Assembly (NCBI GenBank): GCA_037447655.1
Contig: JBBHKE010002867.1
Coordinates: 1-17,524 of the forward strand
DNA: 17,524 nt
Direction of reading: 5' to 3'
From: Zygnema cylindricum
Taxonomy: Eukaryota > Streptophyta > Zygnematophyceae > Zygnematales > Zygnemataceae
Shown here piece by piece: positions 8,334-17,112 of the stretch. The notes under the pieces were generated by a model, which did no database searches, was not told the DNA's origin, and worked only from the letters and a program-made list of their open reading frames with translations. The position numbers and the translations under genes are program-made. Positions within the stretch are counted from its first letter, which is position 1. Every line of letters begins with the position of its first letter.

Positions 8334-9260
8334 ATGAGCCCACCCTCAAGGGTGCTCATCTTTAATGGAACTGGCTTCAAATACTGAGAAAGTATGATGA
8401 CAAGAGCTCTATTTGAAAAAAGGTTTTGGGGTATAGAGAGTGGACGGGTGATGCGTCCATCTAATCTTCGCATTCCTCTAGAGTTTGGAGGAAGCATATT
8501 CACCAGAGATGCAGATCTATCTCCAACGTAGGAGATAAAACAATGGGATGTGGTAGACAAAGGAAAGGAGAACGATAGGATCACACCAATAGCAACCGGT
8601 TCGGCATTCATGTCACCTATTTTGAGGAACGAGAAGGATGATACTGATACTTGAGACTACAACAATACGACATCAAAGCACTTCATCCTACACCATCTTA
8701 CTCAAGGGCTTGCATCTCCTCATTTGCACGTAGAGAGGGCATCCGATCTTTAGGTGGCTCTCATAGAGATCTACGGAAGTGGAACGATTTAGGAACATCA
8801 GTTGGCTGATCAAAAAAATAATGCGTATGAATACAAAGGGGATAAGATGTTGGGTTTTTGCAATGAGCTTGCTACACTTTTCATAGAACTAGAGAGTGCT
8901 TGAAAAATAGAAAGTGAAAAGGAAAAGGTTAACTGCTTGCTCATGAAGTAACCAGATGAGTTCGAAAACATAGTCAATCGTGTGTACGACTTACTGGACT
9001 CGAGGTGGATATCGAATTCACTGGTAGGGATGATTGTCGTTCGGGAGAATACAATTGAGATCCAAAGGGGAGGAAAGAGTGAGTAAGCCTTGGCAGCTGA
9101 TACCGATTAGAGGAACAAGGATTCTAGGAAACCGGTCAGAAATTATGGAGGGTGGGGGCAGAAAAATCAGACCGACGAGTTCGGACCAAGAGCTCCCAAG
9201 GGTTTGTATCATTTTTGTAAGAAACCAGGGCACTATATGGCAGAGTGCACTAAGTTAACC
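8334..9260 (+). pseudogene. gag: Copia Gag (decayed)
   Basis: Structural capsid polyprotein of the retrotransposon. The ATG at 8334 starts MSPPSRVLIFNGTGFKY, and GTGFKY with the following ESMMTRALFEK matches the 'FdG.ny..W...M...L' start of copia Gag (UBN2/Gag-polypeptide families). A second Gag-like stretch, MLGFCNELATLFIEL, is near 8850. The C-terminal zinc knuckle lies at 9207-9248 (HFCKKPGHYMAEC); the first Cys of the C-x2-C-x4-H-x4-C pattern has become Tyr (9207-9209), so the knuckle is broken. There are several in-frame stops, the first a TGA right after GTGFKY. It shares a frame with the protease region downstream, as in a single copia Gag-Pol. Confidence 0.82.
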
Positions 9261-9869
9261 AACCTGCGGTTAAAGGAGGGGCATACTGGCGGACCCCCGA
9301 GAGGAAAGAAAAAGGCCCTTATGACACAGATACATGAGGCGGAATTCGAGGACGAGAACGATGAGCTCCTATTCGATGAGGAGTTGGAAGCGAAAAACGA
9401 AGTCAAAATTCCACGAAAGCAGATATGTGATTTCGGTGGATTGAAGGGTGAAGCAGGCTCCGTTGTAGATTCACGTGCCTCCATACACATGTGTAAGGAT
9501 AAACACCTATTCACTAAGATAAGTAAGATTCCCACCGTAGAGATAGATTACACGGATGGGAGGGTAGTCACTACTACTCTTATAGGATCGGTCGATCTGA
9601 AAGTGTTAGTAGAAAGAAAGACATCCATAATTACATTCTGCGATGTATTGTTTATTCCACAGCTGAACAATAACCTCATCTCTACATCTGTATTAGATGT
9701 TAAGGGTTTTGATACTAGCACTACGAAAGGAGTCTTTACTGCTAGTTTTGAGGAGGAAGTTTATTTTATTGCTGAAAACGGTAGCCAAGGGATGTTTAGA
9801 CTGATTTTAAGCAATGAAAAGAAGAAACTTTATTATGCTGGTATTCGTGTTATAATGTTGTGCCGTTAG
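9261..9869 (+). pseudogene. pol: Copia aspartic protease region (inactive)
   Basis: Continues in the Gag frame with no stop until 9867-9869. An acidic linker (about 9340-9400) precedes the protease motif VVDSRASIHMC; the active-site triad D-S-G-A of copia proteases appears as DSRA (9468-9479), with Gly replaced by Arg. Then come the usual protease flap-region words (about 9545-9600) and the NNNLISTSVLD segment (about 9665-9700), which corresponds to the 'NLiSvs.L' word conserved in copia polyproteins. In life it would cleave the Gag-Pol polyprotein. Its 200-odd residues are the longest uninterrupted stretch of the element, but the Gly loss should abolish activity. Confidence 0.85.
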
Positions 9870-10735
9870 AGGCTTGGGCATGTGAATCTAGATAAGTTAA
9901 GAGATAAAAAAAATGGGAGTTGTGGAAGGGGTTTAGTTCGGTGAGAGAGAGAGAATCTAAGTGATTGTAGTGGATGTGCTCAAGGTAAAGCACACAGGTT
10001 ACCCTTCCCAAAAACAACCACCTATAAGGGAGTAAAGATTTTAGATTTAGTACACACAGATATTTGGGGACCGGCCAAAGTGCCCTCACCCGGGGGGAAG
10101 AAATTTATGATGACTATCACTGATGATTGGTCTCAGTATTCCAATGTGTATTTTTTGAAAAATAAGTCAGAGGCTCAAGAATGTTTTAGACAATATAAAG
10201 CATGGAGTGAAAAATTCCATGAAACCCCAATCAAGAGAGTAATGGGTGACAATGGTGGATAGTATACCTCTAACCAGTTTGAGGATTTTTTGAGGGAAGA
10301 TAGAGTCCAACACGAAAAGACAGTTACAAAAAACATGGAATAGAATGGGGTAGCTGAAAGATTAAATAGAACATAAAGTGATAGTGGTAGAAGTATGTTG
10401 TCAGATAAGAAGATAGGAAAAAGGAATTGGGTCGAAGCAATGAACTATGCTAATTACCTCAAAAATACAGTTCTTACTTCAGCAGTAAAAGGCCAATTAC
10501 CTTATGAGAGATGGACCGGCCGAAAACCACACATATCTCACTTAAAGGTTTTTGACAGTCGAGTGTTCAGTCTAGATACAAATCGGTCTAATTGGAAGCT
10601 AGATCCTAAACGATAACCGGGATACTTATTAGGATATGATGAGGATGTAAAAGGATACAGAGTTTATGATCTAAAAAATGAAGATATAATTTTAGTAAAG
10701 CATCTAGTAGTTATAGATAAAGGAAAGTATGTGGA
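9866..10735 (+). pseudogene. pol: Copia integrase (decayed)
   Basis: Inserts the cDNA into the host genome. It starts with the GAG-pre-integrase zinc-binding region: RLGHVNLDKLR near 9868, then DCSGCAQGKAH near 9965. The catalytic core has D in VHTDIWGP (10059-10061), D in MGDNGG (10248-10250) and E in NGVAERLNRT (10356-10358), spaced 63 and 36 codons apart as in copia D,D35E-type integrases. Stops replace conserved residues: TAG at 10260-10262 (normally Glu after DNGG), TAG at 10341-10343 (normally Gln before NGVAER), TAA at 10374-10376 and TAA at 10614-10616. The C-terminal GYLLGYDEDVKGYRVYD segment follows at about 10620. An indel also separates it from the protease frame. Confidence 0.92.
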
Positions 10736-11060
10736 TCCCTTCAAGTATACAAAGTTAGTAAAAATCAGATTTGAGTCAGAAAATTCCGATGACTTTGAGC
10801 TTCCTAACTATCCAAGTTTCAGAAAAGATGACATTCTTACAGGTGCAAATCAGACGGAGAAGGACTCAGCCGCGGAAACTCCAGTGACAACTCTACCCGA
10901 AGCGAAAGACATGGTGGAAATTGATTCGAAAACGAGGGATAGGGGAGAAGCCGAGATTGATCAAAAAGAACCCACAAGAACCATCTATTTCGACCACAAA
11001 TTTTGAGGGAGGAAGGAGATGTAGCAAAAGGTTGCGAGAAAAACAAGTTAATAACAAGGT
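10736..11060 (+). pseudogene. pol: Linker between integrase and reverse transcriptase
   Basis: A hydrophilic stretch rich in Asp, Glu, Lys and Thr (for example ENSDDFELPNYPSF) open to 11006, then a shift into the reverse transcriptase frame, which opens from 10921. This variable linker lies between the integrase C-terminus and the polymerase in all copia Pol proteins and has no catalytic motif. Confidence 0.75.
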
Positions 11061-11930
11061 TACAAAACTATCTTATCCAAATGAACCTCAAACTTATGGA
11101 GAGGCGATGATTTGTCCAGAAAGGAATCGGTGGAAGACAGCCATCAATGAGGAGATGGCCTCAATTATGGCAGCTGATACTTGGGAGCTGGTGGATTGGC
11201 CACCTAACCAAAAACCAATCGGTTGTAAGTGGGTGTTCAAATTAAATATGGACCTAGATAACACCATTGAGCGCTACAAGGCCTGGTAAGTGGAAAATGA
11301 TTTACACAGAAAGACGGAATCGACTACGAAGAAACCTTTGCCCAGGTCTTCAGATTTCCCTCCGTCCTAATACTTCTCAGTTTGGCGGCAGTCTAAGACA
11401 TCAAGGTGAACCAGATGGACATCAAGACAACCTTTTTGCATGGAGAATTAGAAGAGGAGATCTTCATGCGACAACCCAAATGATTTGTGGAGCAAGGAGA
11501 GGAGAGTAAGGTATGCCGACTAATCAAGCCTCTTTATGGTTAGAAAAAGGCGCCCTGATAGTGGAACAAGAAGCTTGATGAGTTTCTTACCGGTCTAGGA
11601 TATATCCTGATCAGCTCAGATCACTCAATCTATGGTTTTGAAGATGAGGAAGGTGTTATTTTTATTACAATTTATGTTGATGATTTGCTTGTTTTAAGTA
11701 AATCAATGGACAAAATTAATAAACTGAAAATCGATCTTAAGGGGAGATTTGAGATGAAGGATATGGGGGAGGCAGGATATATTTTGGGAATTCAAGTAAA
11801 AAGAGCATGAGAAAGAAAGATTATAAGACTGACTCAGAAAGAAGCAATAGGGAACATGTTGGAAAAAATCCAGATGGATAAGGCTAATAGTTCTTTAACT
11901 CTAATGGAGTTAAAGAACGCAAGTGAGGGA
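11061..11930 (+). pseudogene. pol: Copia reverse transcriptase (RVT_2, decayed)
   Basis: Copies element RNA into cDNA. It opens with the RVT_2 N-terminus: WKTAINEEMASIMAADTWEL near 11130 and PIGCKWVFKLN near 11215. After RYKAW (about 11285) a stop and frameshifts follow. The remaining motifs are spread over different frames: a DYEETFAQV-like word near 11325, a MDIKT-like word near 11415, PLYG near 11533 and the catalytic IYVDDLLV (YVDD codons 11673-11684), then KDMGEAGYILGIQVKRA ending in TGA near 11808. The YVDD box and the GEAGYILGIQ word are intact, but no single frame spans the domain. The upstream stops and frameshifts make it non-functional. Confidence 0.92.
11890..11918. repeat. Perfect 12-bp hairpin in the RT-RNase H connection
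   Basis: GTTCTTTAACTC (11890-11901), a TAATG loop, then the exact complement GAGTTAAAGAAC (11907-11918). It lies at the end of the reverse transcriptase region just before the frame changes to that of 11933-12265. It may reflect a small inverted duplication. Confidence 0.85.
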
Positions 11931-11932
11931 GT

Positions 11933-12640
11933 GTGGAAGAAGAAGTCATAATATTAGACAAATATTTAGGTTATGAAGAACAGAAGTTCATGCAGACTAT
12001 TTGTTACAGGCAAGTAGTGGGAAGCCTAAACTATTTTATGAATTGTACCCGGCCGGATTTAGCTCCAGCTTTAGGAGTGCTAAGTAGAAGTCTAAATGCT
12101 CTCACTAAGAGAGATTGTGAGGCAGCTAAAAGAGTCCTTAGATATTTGATAGGAACTTGGGATTTATGGTTGCATTTGAGTGGGGGGAATAGTGACATCA
12201 CTACTTGGAGTGATGTCAGTTATGGTGATGCTCCGATGAGGAGATGTACTTCTCGATATGTATAATATGTGGGTGATGGGGCTTGTTGCTCGAGTAGCAA
12301 ACAGTAAAAGGTTATTGCTTAGTCCACCATAGAGGCAGAGTATATGGCCTCTTGCTCTGCTGTTAAAGAATTGATGTGGGTCAAGTCTTTGCTTAGAGAG
12401 TTTGGTCACCTTAAGAGTGGTGTGCAAATTTTTTTTTGTGATAATCAGGCAGCAATCCTTATTTGTGCCAATCCTTAACATCATTTTAAAGCCAAAACAT
12501 TGACATTAAACTCAACTTTGTTAGAGAGAAGGTAGAAAACAAAATAATCAATTTAGAGTACCGACCAGATAGCGTGATGGTAGCAAATATGATGACCAAA
12601 CCCATGCCTTCCCCTAAGCTAATTTTTTGCGAGAAAAGTG
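11933..12640 (+). pseudogene. pol: Copia connection domain and RNase H (decayed)
   Basis: Degrades the RNA strand of the RNA/cDNA hybrid. The open frame 11933-12265 carries YRQVVGSLNYFMNCTRPDLA (about 12000), the usual 'Y...vGsLmYl...TRPDi' word, and AAKRVLRYLIGTWDLWL (about 12125). RNase H follows: D in WSDVSYGD (about 12210), a stop after SRYV (12263-12265), E in STIEAEYMA (12323-12349) and D in DNQAA (12440-12454), so the catalytic acidic residues are still encoded. After further stops and indels it ends with the copia C-terminal words EYRPDS and MVANMMTKPMP (about 12555-12610). The element's coding part ends here, before the 3' LTR at 12679. Confidence 0.9.
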
Positions 12641-12678
12641 TCGTCTAAAATTAAACAGTGACTAGAAAATAACAAGAG

Positions 12679-13390
12679 TGTAGAAATTAGTGATTCTTTT
12701 AGAATTTTCTAGGTTCTAAATGAAATGCAGAAAAGTAGCCGAGGCTGACTGCCTCTAACTCCTCTCTTCAGCTCCCACACTTGTCGCGTTCACTGAAGGT
12801 TGAAGAGGGAGCTAGAGCCATGGTTGTCTGTGCTTTCCTGAGAGAGATAGGCAGTTGTTTTTAGTAGGTTTACTAAAAGGATACTTGACGGACCCAGGAT
12901 TTGATCCTTATACTTAACGTTCGTTAAGTAAGACGGTAGCGGTTAGCTTTATCATACAAGTCTAAGACCATTGGTAGAATAATGTTTGACAAATATTTAA
13001 ATAGTTAGACGTGAACTAATTCATTTAACGAAAACTATATACGTCATGCATAGATATAGTTTTGTAAAGTACGGAGGACGATACGGTTCGAAATGGATAC
13101 TGCGTATTTTGTTTCGACAGCGAAACAAATACCGCGCAAGTATTTATGACGGCTACGATTGAAACCCGGTTTTGATCAAACGGCTGCGAACGATGCCGAG
13201 ATCGCGAAATAGGATTTCAGCGGTTTGCGGTCACCACCACATCAATTGACACGTGGCACAATCATAATGGATTATGGCATCTTCAAGGATTACAAGAACG
13301 AATCAAAACACTACATGTGTCGACTTGTTGGCCATGTCATACAATGGCCGTACAGAAAGTATACCGGCACATGTACCTTTCATATGCCGC
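12679..13390 (+). repeat. 3' LTR of the copia element (right end lost)
   Basis: It begins TGTAGAAATTAG and follows the 5' LTR for about 710 bp with scattered substitutions and small indels, then loses similarity near 13385 (after GTACCTTTC). The preceding bases (AACAAGAG) are a poor polypurine tract. What should be the U5 end is replaced by unrelated sequence containing an inverted GCCGCC...GGCGGC pair (about 13386-13418), so the LTR was truncated or its end overwritten. Confidence 0.78.
12894..12972 (-). repeat. tRNA-like (SINE-like) segment inside the 3' LTR
   Basis: This is the counterpart of the tRNA-like segment in the 5' LTR. The minus strand has GGATCAAATCC (12897-12907) and TGATAAAGC (12946-12954) at similar spacing. 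The B-box-like core is identical in both LTRs while surrounding bases differ. Confidence 0.35.
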
Positions 13391-13562
13391 CAAAAAGCTC
13401 ACTTCGTGTGGCGGCTATAATGCCGGCCGTCCGATCAAAACATATTTTACACGGTTCAGATTCGCGTACATGCAGAAATTGCTCCTTTTGGTTAGTCTGC
13501 TGTTAATTAGTTGTTGCGTTAATGTTTATATATTTATGAAACCCGTCGCGTACATCGTTTCA
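13391..13562. other. Unassigned sequence after the LTR similarity ends
   Basis: About 170 bp lying between the last recognisable LTR homology and the SINE-like element. It begins with the inverted GCCGCC/GGCGGC pair. Open frames entering from the LTR (13225-13506, 13317-13565) run through it without protein likeness. Confidence 0.4.
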
Positions 13563-13660
13563 TAACGCCTTAATGGTTAAGGCGTTAAACTATAGGGAAT
13601 CTAGAGGTCTCATGTTCAAACCTAGACCTAGGCATTATTTAGCAAAATAACCATTACTTC
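13563..13660 (+). repeat. tRNA-derived SINE-like element (head)
   Basis: A Pol III type 2 promoter layout: A box TGGTTAAGGCG (13574-13584), as in Ser/Leu-type tRNAs, and B box GTTCAAACC (13614-13622), 40 bases apart. A tRNA-like T arm and flank (CTAGACCTAGG) follow. The A box lies within a perfect inverted repeat, TAACGCCTTAA (13563-13573) and TTAAGGCGTTA (13577-13587). There is no canonical acceptor stem or anticodon arm, so a SINE head or tRNA pseudogene is more likely than a working tRNA. The 3' end of the element is not defined. Confidence 0.5.
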
Positions 13661-13776
13661 AAAAACTGCCACTTTCTAAATATGGCGGCAGCCATGGCGC
13701 GCCTTTGGTCCTCACTCTCTTTCTTTAAAGCGAAACTAAAATATGGAAGTGAACTATTAATTACCTCTTTTCAACA

Positions 13777-13816
13777 AGTTGCTTACTTTGAGGGCCTATG
13801 GAGGTCTCAGAGTTGC
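13777..13816. repeat. 40-bp block repeated downstream of the 3' LTR (copy 2)
   Basis: Matches 8289-8328 at 38 of 40 positions. Read on the minus strand, both copies give the peptide NSETSIGPQSKQL in an open frame. Here nothing like gag follows. Confidence 0.9.
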
Positions 13817-15376
13817 ATTCCTCTCATTCAACCGTGTTCCTCCTCTTAGCAAGAACCGCAACAATTGCATCGCCAACCAAATCATAAGCAATTTTGTCCC
13901 TCAAACAAACAGACATCCCATAAACACCCACGTCTTCCCAAGAAGGGAATTCACTTCATTGGAGACTCTTAAAAGGGCTCAACCCAATAATCATTTCGTG
14001 GTAGGAATCATTTGAAAGTCAAGTAAAAGAGCTTGAACTCGTGTGCATTGTCAACATAGTTGTCCGCATAATAAACAATTGTAAAGGCTTTAGCAATTGC
14101 AATCTTGAAACCCTTTGACCTTTGAGAAACCATACACGAATTCATGGTACACTTGGCTAGGTTTCTTGATGCCCGCCCATATTTAGGTAGGAACTAGAAC
14201 TAGCTATGGACAAAAAAAATGGACTGGTTAGATATGAAGATATGGTTGGTCGAAGAGGCGTTACCCATCTTCGAATGGTCTCTTTGACCTAACCTATCTT
14301 CTCCTAAGAATGGCCAATACGCATGCTTCATAATTTGTTGGAATGCGTAAACCATGATTGATTAATTTTTTTTTTAGATAGGTGATGTCTTACTTTTTTA
14401 GATAAAGCCTTACTGAGTCCAACTCTACTTTTGAAAAAAGTATTATTTGGGCATTATTGCACCGAACAACTTGGGAAGTCAGTTCATTACAAATCTACGT
14501 AGAGGATGGATTAATTTGTTTAAAATAATTGTGACTTTCTAACGCATTGGTGAATGAACTTTGATGTAACCTGAATCTTTATTGGTTGGCTTCAACGAAG
14601 TAATGGGTTTGGCGAAACGGTCCTACTTTGGAAATGTCGTGTGAGATATTGGTAGGAAATGTGTACGACAAAACTTTATCTTTGAAGTTTTGCTTCAAAT
14701 AGAAAGACTTTAAACTCGAAGTACATTTTCGTGTTCCTCGTTCATCGTTATATTTTTTTTTATTATTGCACATGCTTTTTGGGTGTAACGTTGAAATGAT
14801 TGATGAGAATGCTTCTCAATCAATCTTTACATAGAGTAACATATTCGAATTACAAGGGAAAAGGGGAACAATAACATACATTCTTACTTTTAGCTCATGT
14901 TTCAAAGGCCACGTGCGGGCTAACACTTGAAAGAATGCTAAAACATATGGAGATGAACACCTTGGTTAAAGGAGGCATTTATCTTCAAAGATATTTACTA
15001 TGACCGACCAATTTTCCTTGAGATCCTTGTTGTAGAGTTGAGATTCGAGCGGCCTCAATCTCTTTTAAAAGAGCAGAGAAGACGCGTACACAAGTTTAAA
15101 AACCGCCCTTTGCGGAAGGGCCATGGACTTGTAAGGGCTATGGGTGCAAATAGCGGCCAACAAGAAAATTTACAAAATCGTGCCACCATAGGGGAGTCCA
15201 AGATGGAGCACAAGTCAGAAAAGAGAACTGTGGAACAAGCCATGTAATAATAAAAGAAGCATGCCTTTTAGGGAGAAACACGCCAACACAGAGCGTCTTA
15301 AGGCCAAGGGGGTGAAGCCTTCATTATTAGAAGAACGGAACACACCGTCGTGGGCTCGCCATCAACTTCATTGAAA
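13817..15376. other. Long gene-poor stretch
   Basis: No confident gene. On the minus strand 13824-13916 encodes MSVCLRDKIAYDLVGDAIVA and ten further residues. About 100 bp upstream on that strand (14010-14100) another short frame reads AKAFTIVYYADNYVDNAHEF. They may be pieces of one decayed minus-strand gene of unknown family. A near-perfect hairpin, GATTGATGAGAA (14798-14809) against TTCTCAATCAATC (14813-14825), has no neighbouring gene. The 15038-15247 plus open frame (69 residues, basic) is unrecognised and overlapped by a minus frame. Confidence 0.45.
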
Positions 15377-15740
15377 GGACGACGACATTATTTTGTCGCT
15401 TGAACATTGGAACGCGCGAATAAATTGAACCACCGACCACATTGTTCCGTCGCTTCAACATTGGAGCGCGCGAATAAATTGAACGACTGGTGACATCATC
15501 TCATTGCTTCAACGTTGGGACGCGAAAATAAATATAGCGTGCGACAACAGTGTTTCGTCGTGTCAAAATTGGAAAACGCGAACACATTGAACGCGCGACG
15601 ACATTGTGTTGTCGCTTCAATGTTGCAACCTGCAAATTCATCGATTTGTGTGTTGTCATTGTGGCGTCTCCCCATTAGTGGAGCGCACGAACTCGGTGGA
15701 CGGGCGACAAGATTGTGTTGTTGCCTCAATATTGTATGTT
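15377..15740. repeat. 54-bp minisatellite, 6.7 copies, possibly once coding
   Basis: Six full units (15377, 15431, 15485, 15539, 15593 and 15647) and a 40-bp partial (15701-15740) follow one another at exactly 54 bp, despite strong divergence between units. Recurrent words are CGACGACATTGTGTTGTCGC, CTTCAA.(A/G)TTG and GCGCGAATAAATTGAAC. On the minus strand 54 bp is 18 codons and the units read as variants of FNLFARSNVEATEQCGRW. The frame is open from 15729 to 15496, with one stop in the third unit and one in the first. The peptide family is not recognised. A degenerate extra unit may precede 15377. Confidence 0.88.
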
Positions 15741-16748
15741 AAGTCGCAAGGTACAAGGAGGGTTTCGTGTGACGTTCACTAAAGTATTCTATGGAGGCTT
15801 GAAATTAAAGTTAGGTCAAAATTGTGAGATTTAAAATGATGAGTGATGGTGAGCGAGGGAGGGAAAAACGTGTAAATGTGGCGAACTTACGCAATCATTA
15901 CATCGTTCCTCGTAAAAATGCATTAACGAACATGACTCCCAAGTACATGTTTTTCCCGCGTGTTGCCCAAAATGAAGATGAAAATCTAAAAAACAAAAAA
16001 AATAATGATTGCCAGATTATATCTTATAGAAATGTAGGTGGTAGTGGAACCTTATCCTGCTTCTAGTCAAAAAAATGGCGTGATTTTTTTACAATGGCAT
16101 CGCCAGCTTGTCTTCCCACAAAAAAAAAGGAGTGACTATTATTCGTCAAAAAAAAATCTAATTTTGTGTGTTGTCCGCATTTTTTATTTACATGTTATTT
16201 TTTTTGTTTTTGTAGATGTGTCATACTCTTAATCATAAAACTTGTATTTTTACTCTAATTTTCAAAAGTTCCTACTCTAATTTGTGGGCGTTTTCCTAAA
16301 CTAAACCCATTTCAAGGTGAAATTTTACTCTAATATGTTTTTTATAAAAAGGCTTTTTATTAATGTAATTTTCCTACACAATCCTAAAATAGAGTAACTC
16401 TTTACCCTAATTCTTTGGACGACCCTTAAGTAGAGTGAAATGACAACAATATAGGGTGAACATTCATTCAGCTTACAACAACGCTAAGAGTGGATCCGTT
16501 CCTTTACGTAAAACATATAATTTTTTGCATGTAGACATCTTTTTTGTTCACATGGTCGACCACAAAACAACGTTAGAACATGTGCGAAGGGTATTCACGA
16601 AATCATTTTGACTTTTATTCTGAGCGCAATTTTACACGCGTCCTTGATTATTTTAATCCGGTGTTTTTCAAATCGTGCGATTTTATCTTTTTTTCCGATT
16701 TCTATGTACAATTCGTGACACTTGAAAAAATCGCAAAAAAACGCACAG
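15741..16748. other. AT-rich gene-poor stretch
   Basis: About 1 kb with many A and T runs (15990-16200) and scattered TACTCTAAT words (16249-16335), too irregular to call a repeat. Open frames of 60-80 residues (15824-16066, 16038-16232, 16580-16765) show no protein likeness and low-complexity composition. Confidence 0.5.
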
Positions 16749-16873
16749 TACTTTCTGTCCGGTAAACTAAACGGAAAATTTACGGGAAATGTAGTGACTT
16801 TGACAAAAAGATACGTTGCACTTCTTATTACTTTCTGTCGGGTAAACTGACCAAAAATTTCACAGAAAATGTA
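16749..16873. repeat. Two diverged 45-bp direct repeats, 80 bp apart
   Basis: 16749-16793 and 16829-16873 share TACTTTCTGTC.GGTAAACT followed by a looser AAATTT..C.G.AAATGTA. Identity is about 80 % over 45 bp without gaps. Confidence 0.75.
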
Positions 16874-16949
16874 TGGAATTTTACCGAAAATGTCAGACTT
16901 TTACGAATATAGACGTTTCAGTGTTGCACCATTTGCCCGCGGTAAGTTT

Positions 16950-16975
16950 GAATTCTGTACGATCGCACAGAATTC
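16950..16975. repeat. Perfect 9-bp hairpin followed by a T run
   Basis: GAATTCTGT (16950-16958), an eight-base loop (ACGATCGC, itself containing CGATCG), then ACAGAATTC (16967-16975) and six T. It resembles a terminator in shape, but no gene ends here and the setting is eukaryotic. Confidence 0.7.
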
Positions 16976-17112
16976 TTTTTTACATGTACAAAATAGTACA
17001 GATACAAAATAGGTGGAAGACGGGTTGTTTCTATTTCAACAAGCTCTCTTTTCCGCTTGTGCTCTACTTCTCTCGGACGCTCGAAACCAAGTTCCACATT
17101 TTTCAATCTTTC

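Larger units (their letters stand above)
7286..13390 (+). mobile_element. Degenerate Ty1/copia LTR retrotransposon (Tork/Tnt1-like)
   Basis: A copia element read left to right: long direct repeats starting TGTAGAAATTA (7286) and TGTAGAAATTAG (12679), a degenerate tRNA-iMet primer site, then Gag, protease, integrase, reverse transcriptase and RNase H. Integrase before reverse transcriptase is the diagnostic copia order. The wording of the integrase and polymerase motifs resembles plant Tork/Tnt1-type elements. All domains carry stops or frameshifts and the LTRs differ at perhaps 15-20 % of positions, so it is an old immobile copy. No target-site duplication is identified, because the right end of the 3' LTR cannot be placed. 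The right boundary given is where LTR similarity fades. Confidence 0.9.

Noticed and set aside
8273-8611. Minus-strand open frame of 112 residues across the gag start.
   Set aside because: It is antisense to Gag, whose own motifs are recognisable in the plus frame. Only the 13-residue NSETSIGPQSKQL piece recurs elsewhere, and that is explained by the 40-bp DNA repeat.
15377-15740. Considered as a CRISPR-like array because of the regular period.
   Set aside because: Units are directly tandem with no spacers, divergent, and the sequence is eukaryotic; it is a minisatellite.
16245-16340. Repeated TACTCTAAT words, considered as a telomere-like or satellite tract.
   Set aside because: Spacing is irregular and the word does not match plant telomere repeats; too few copies.
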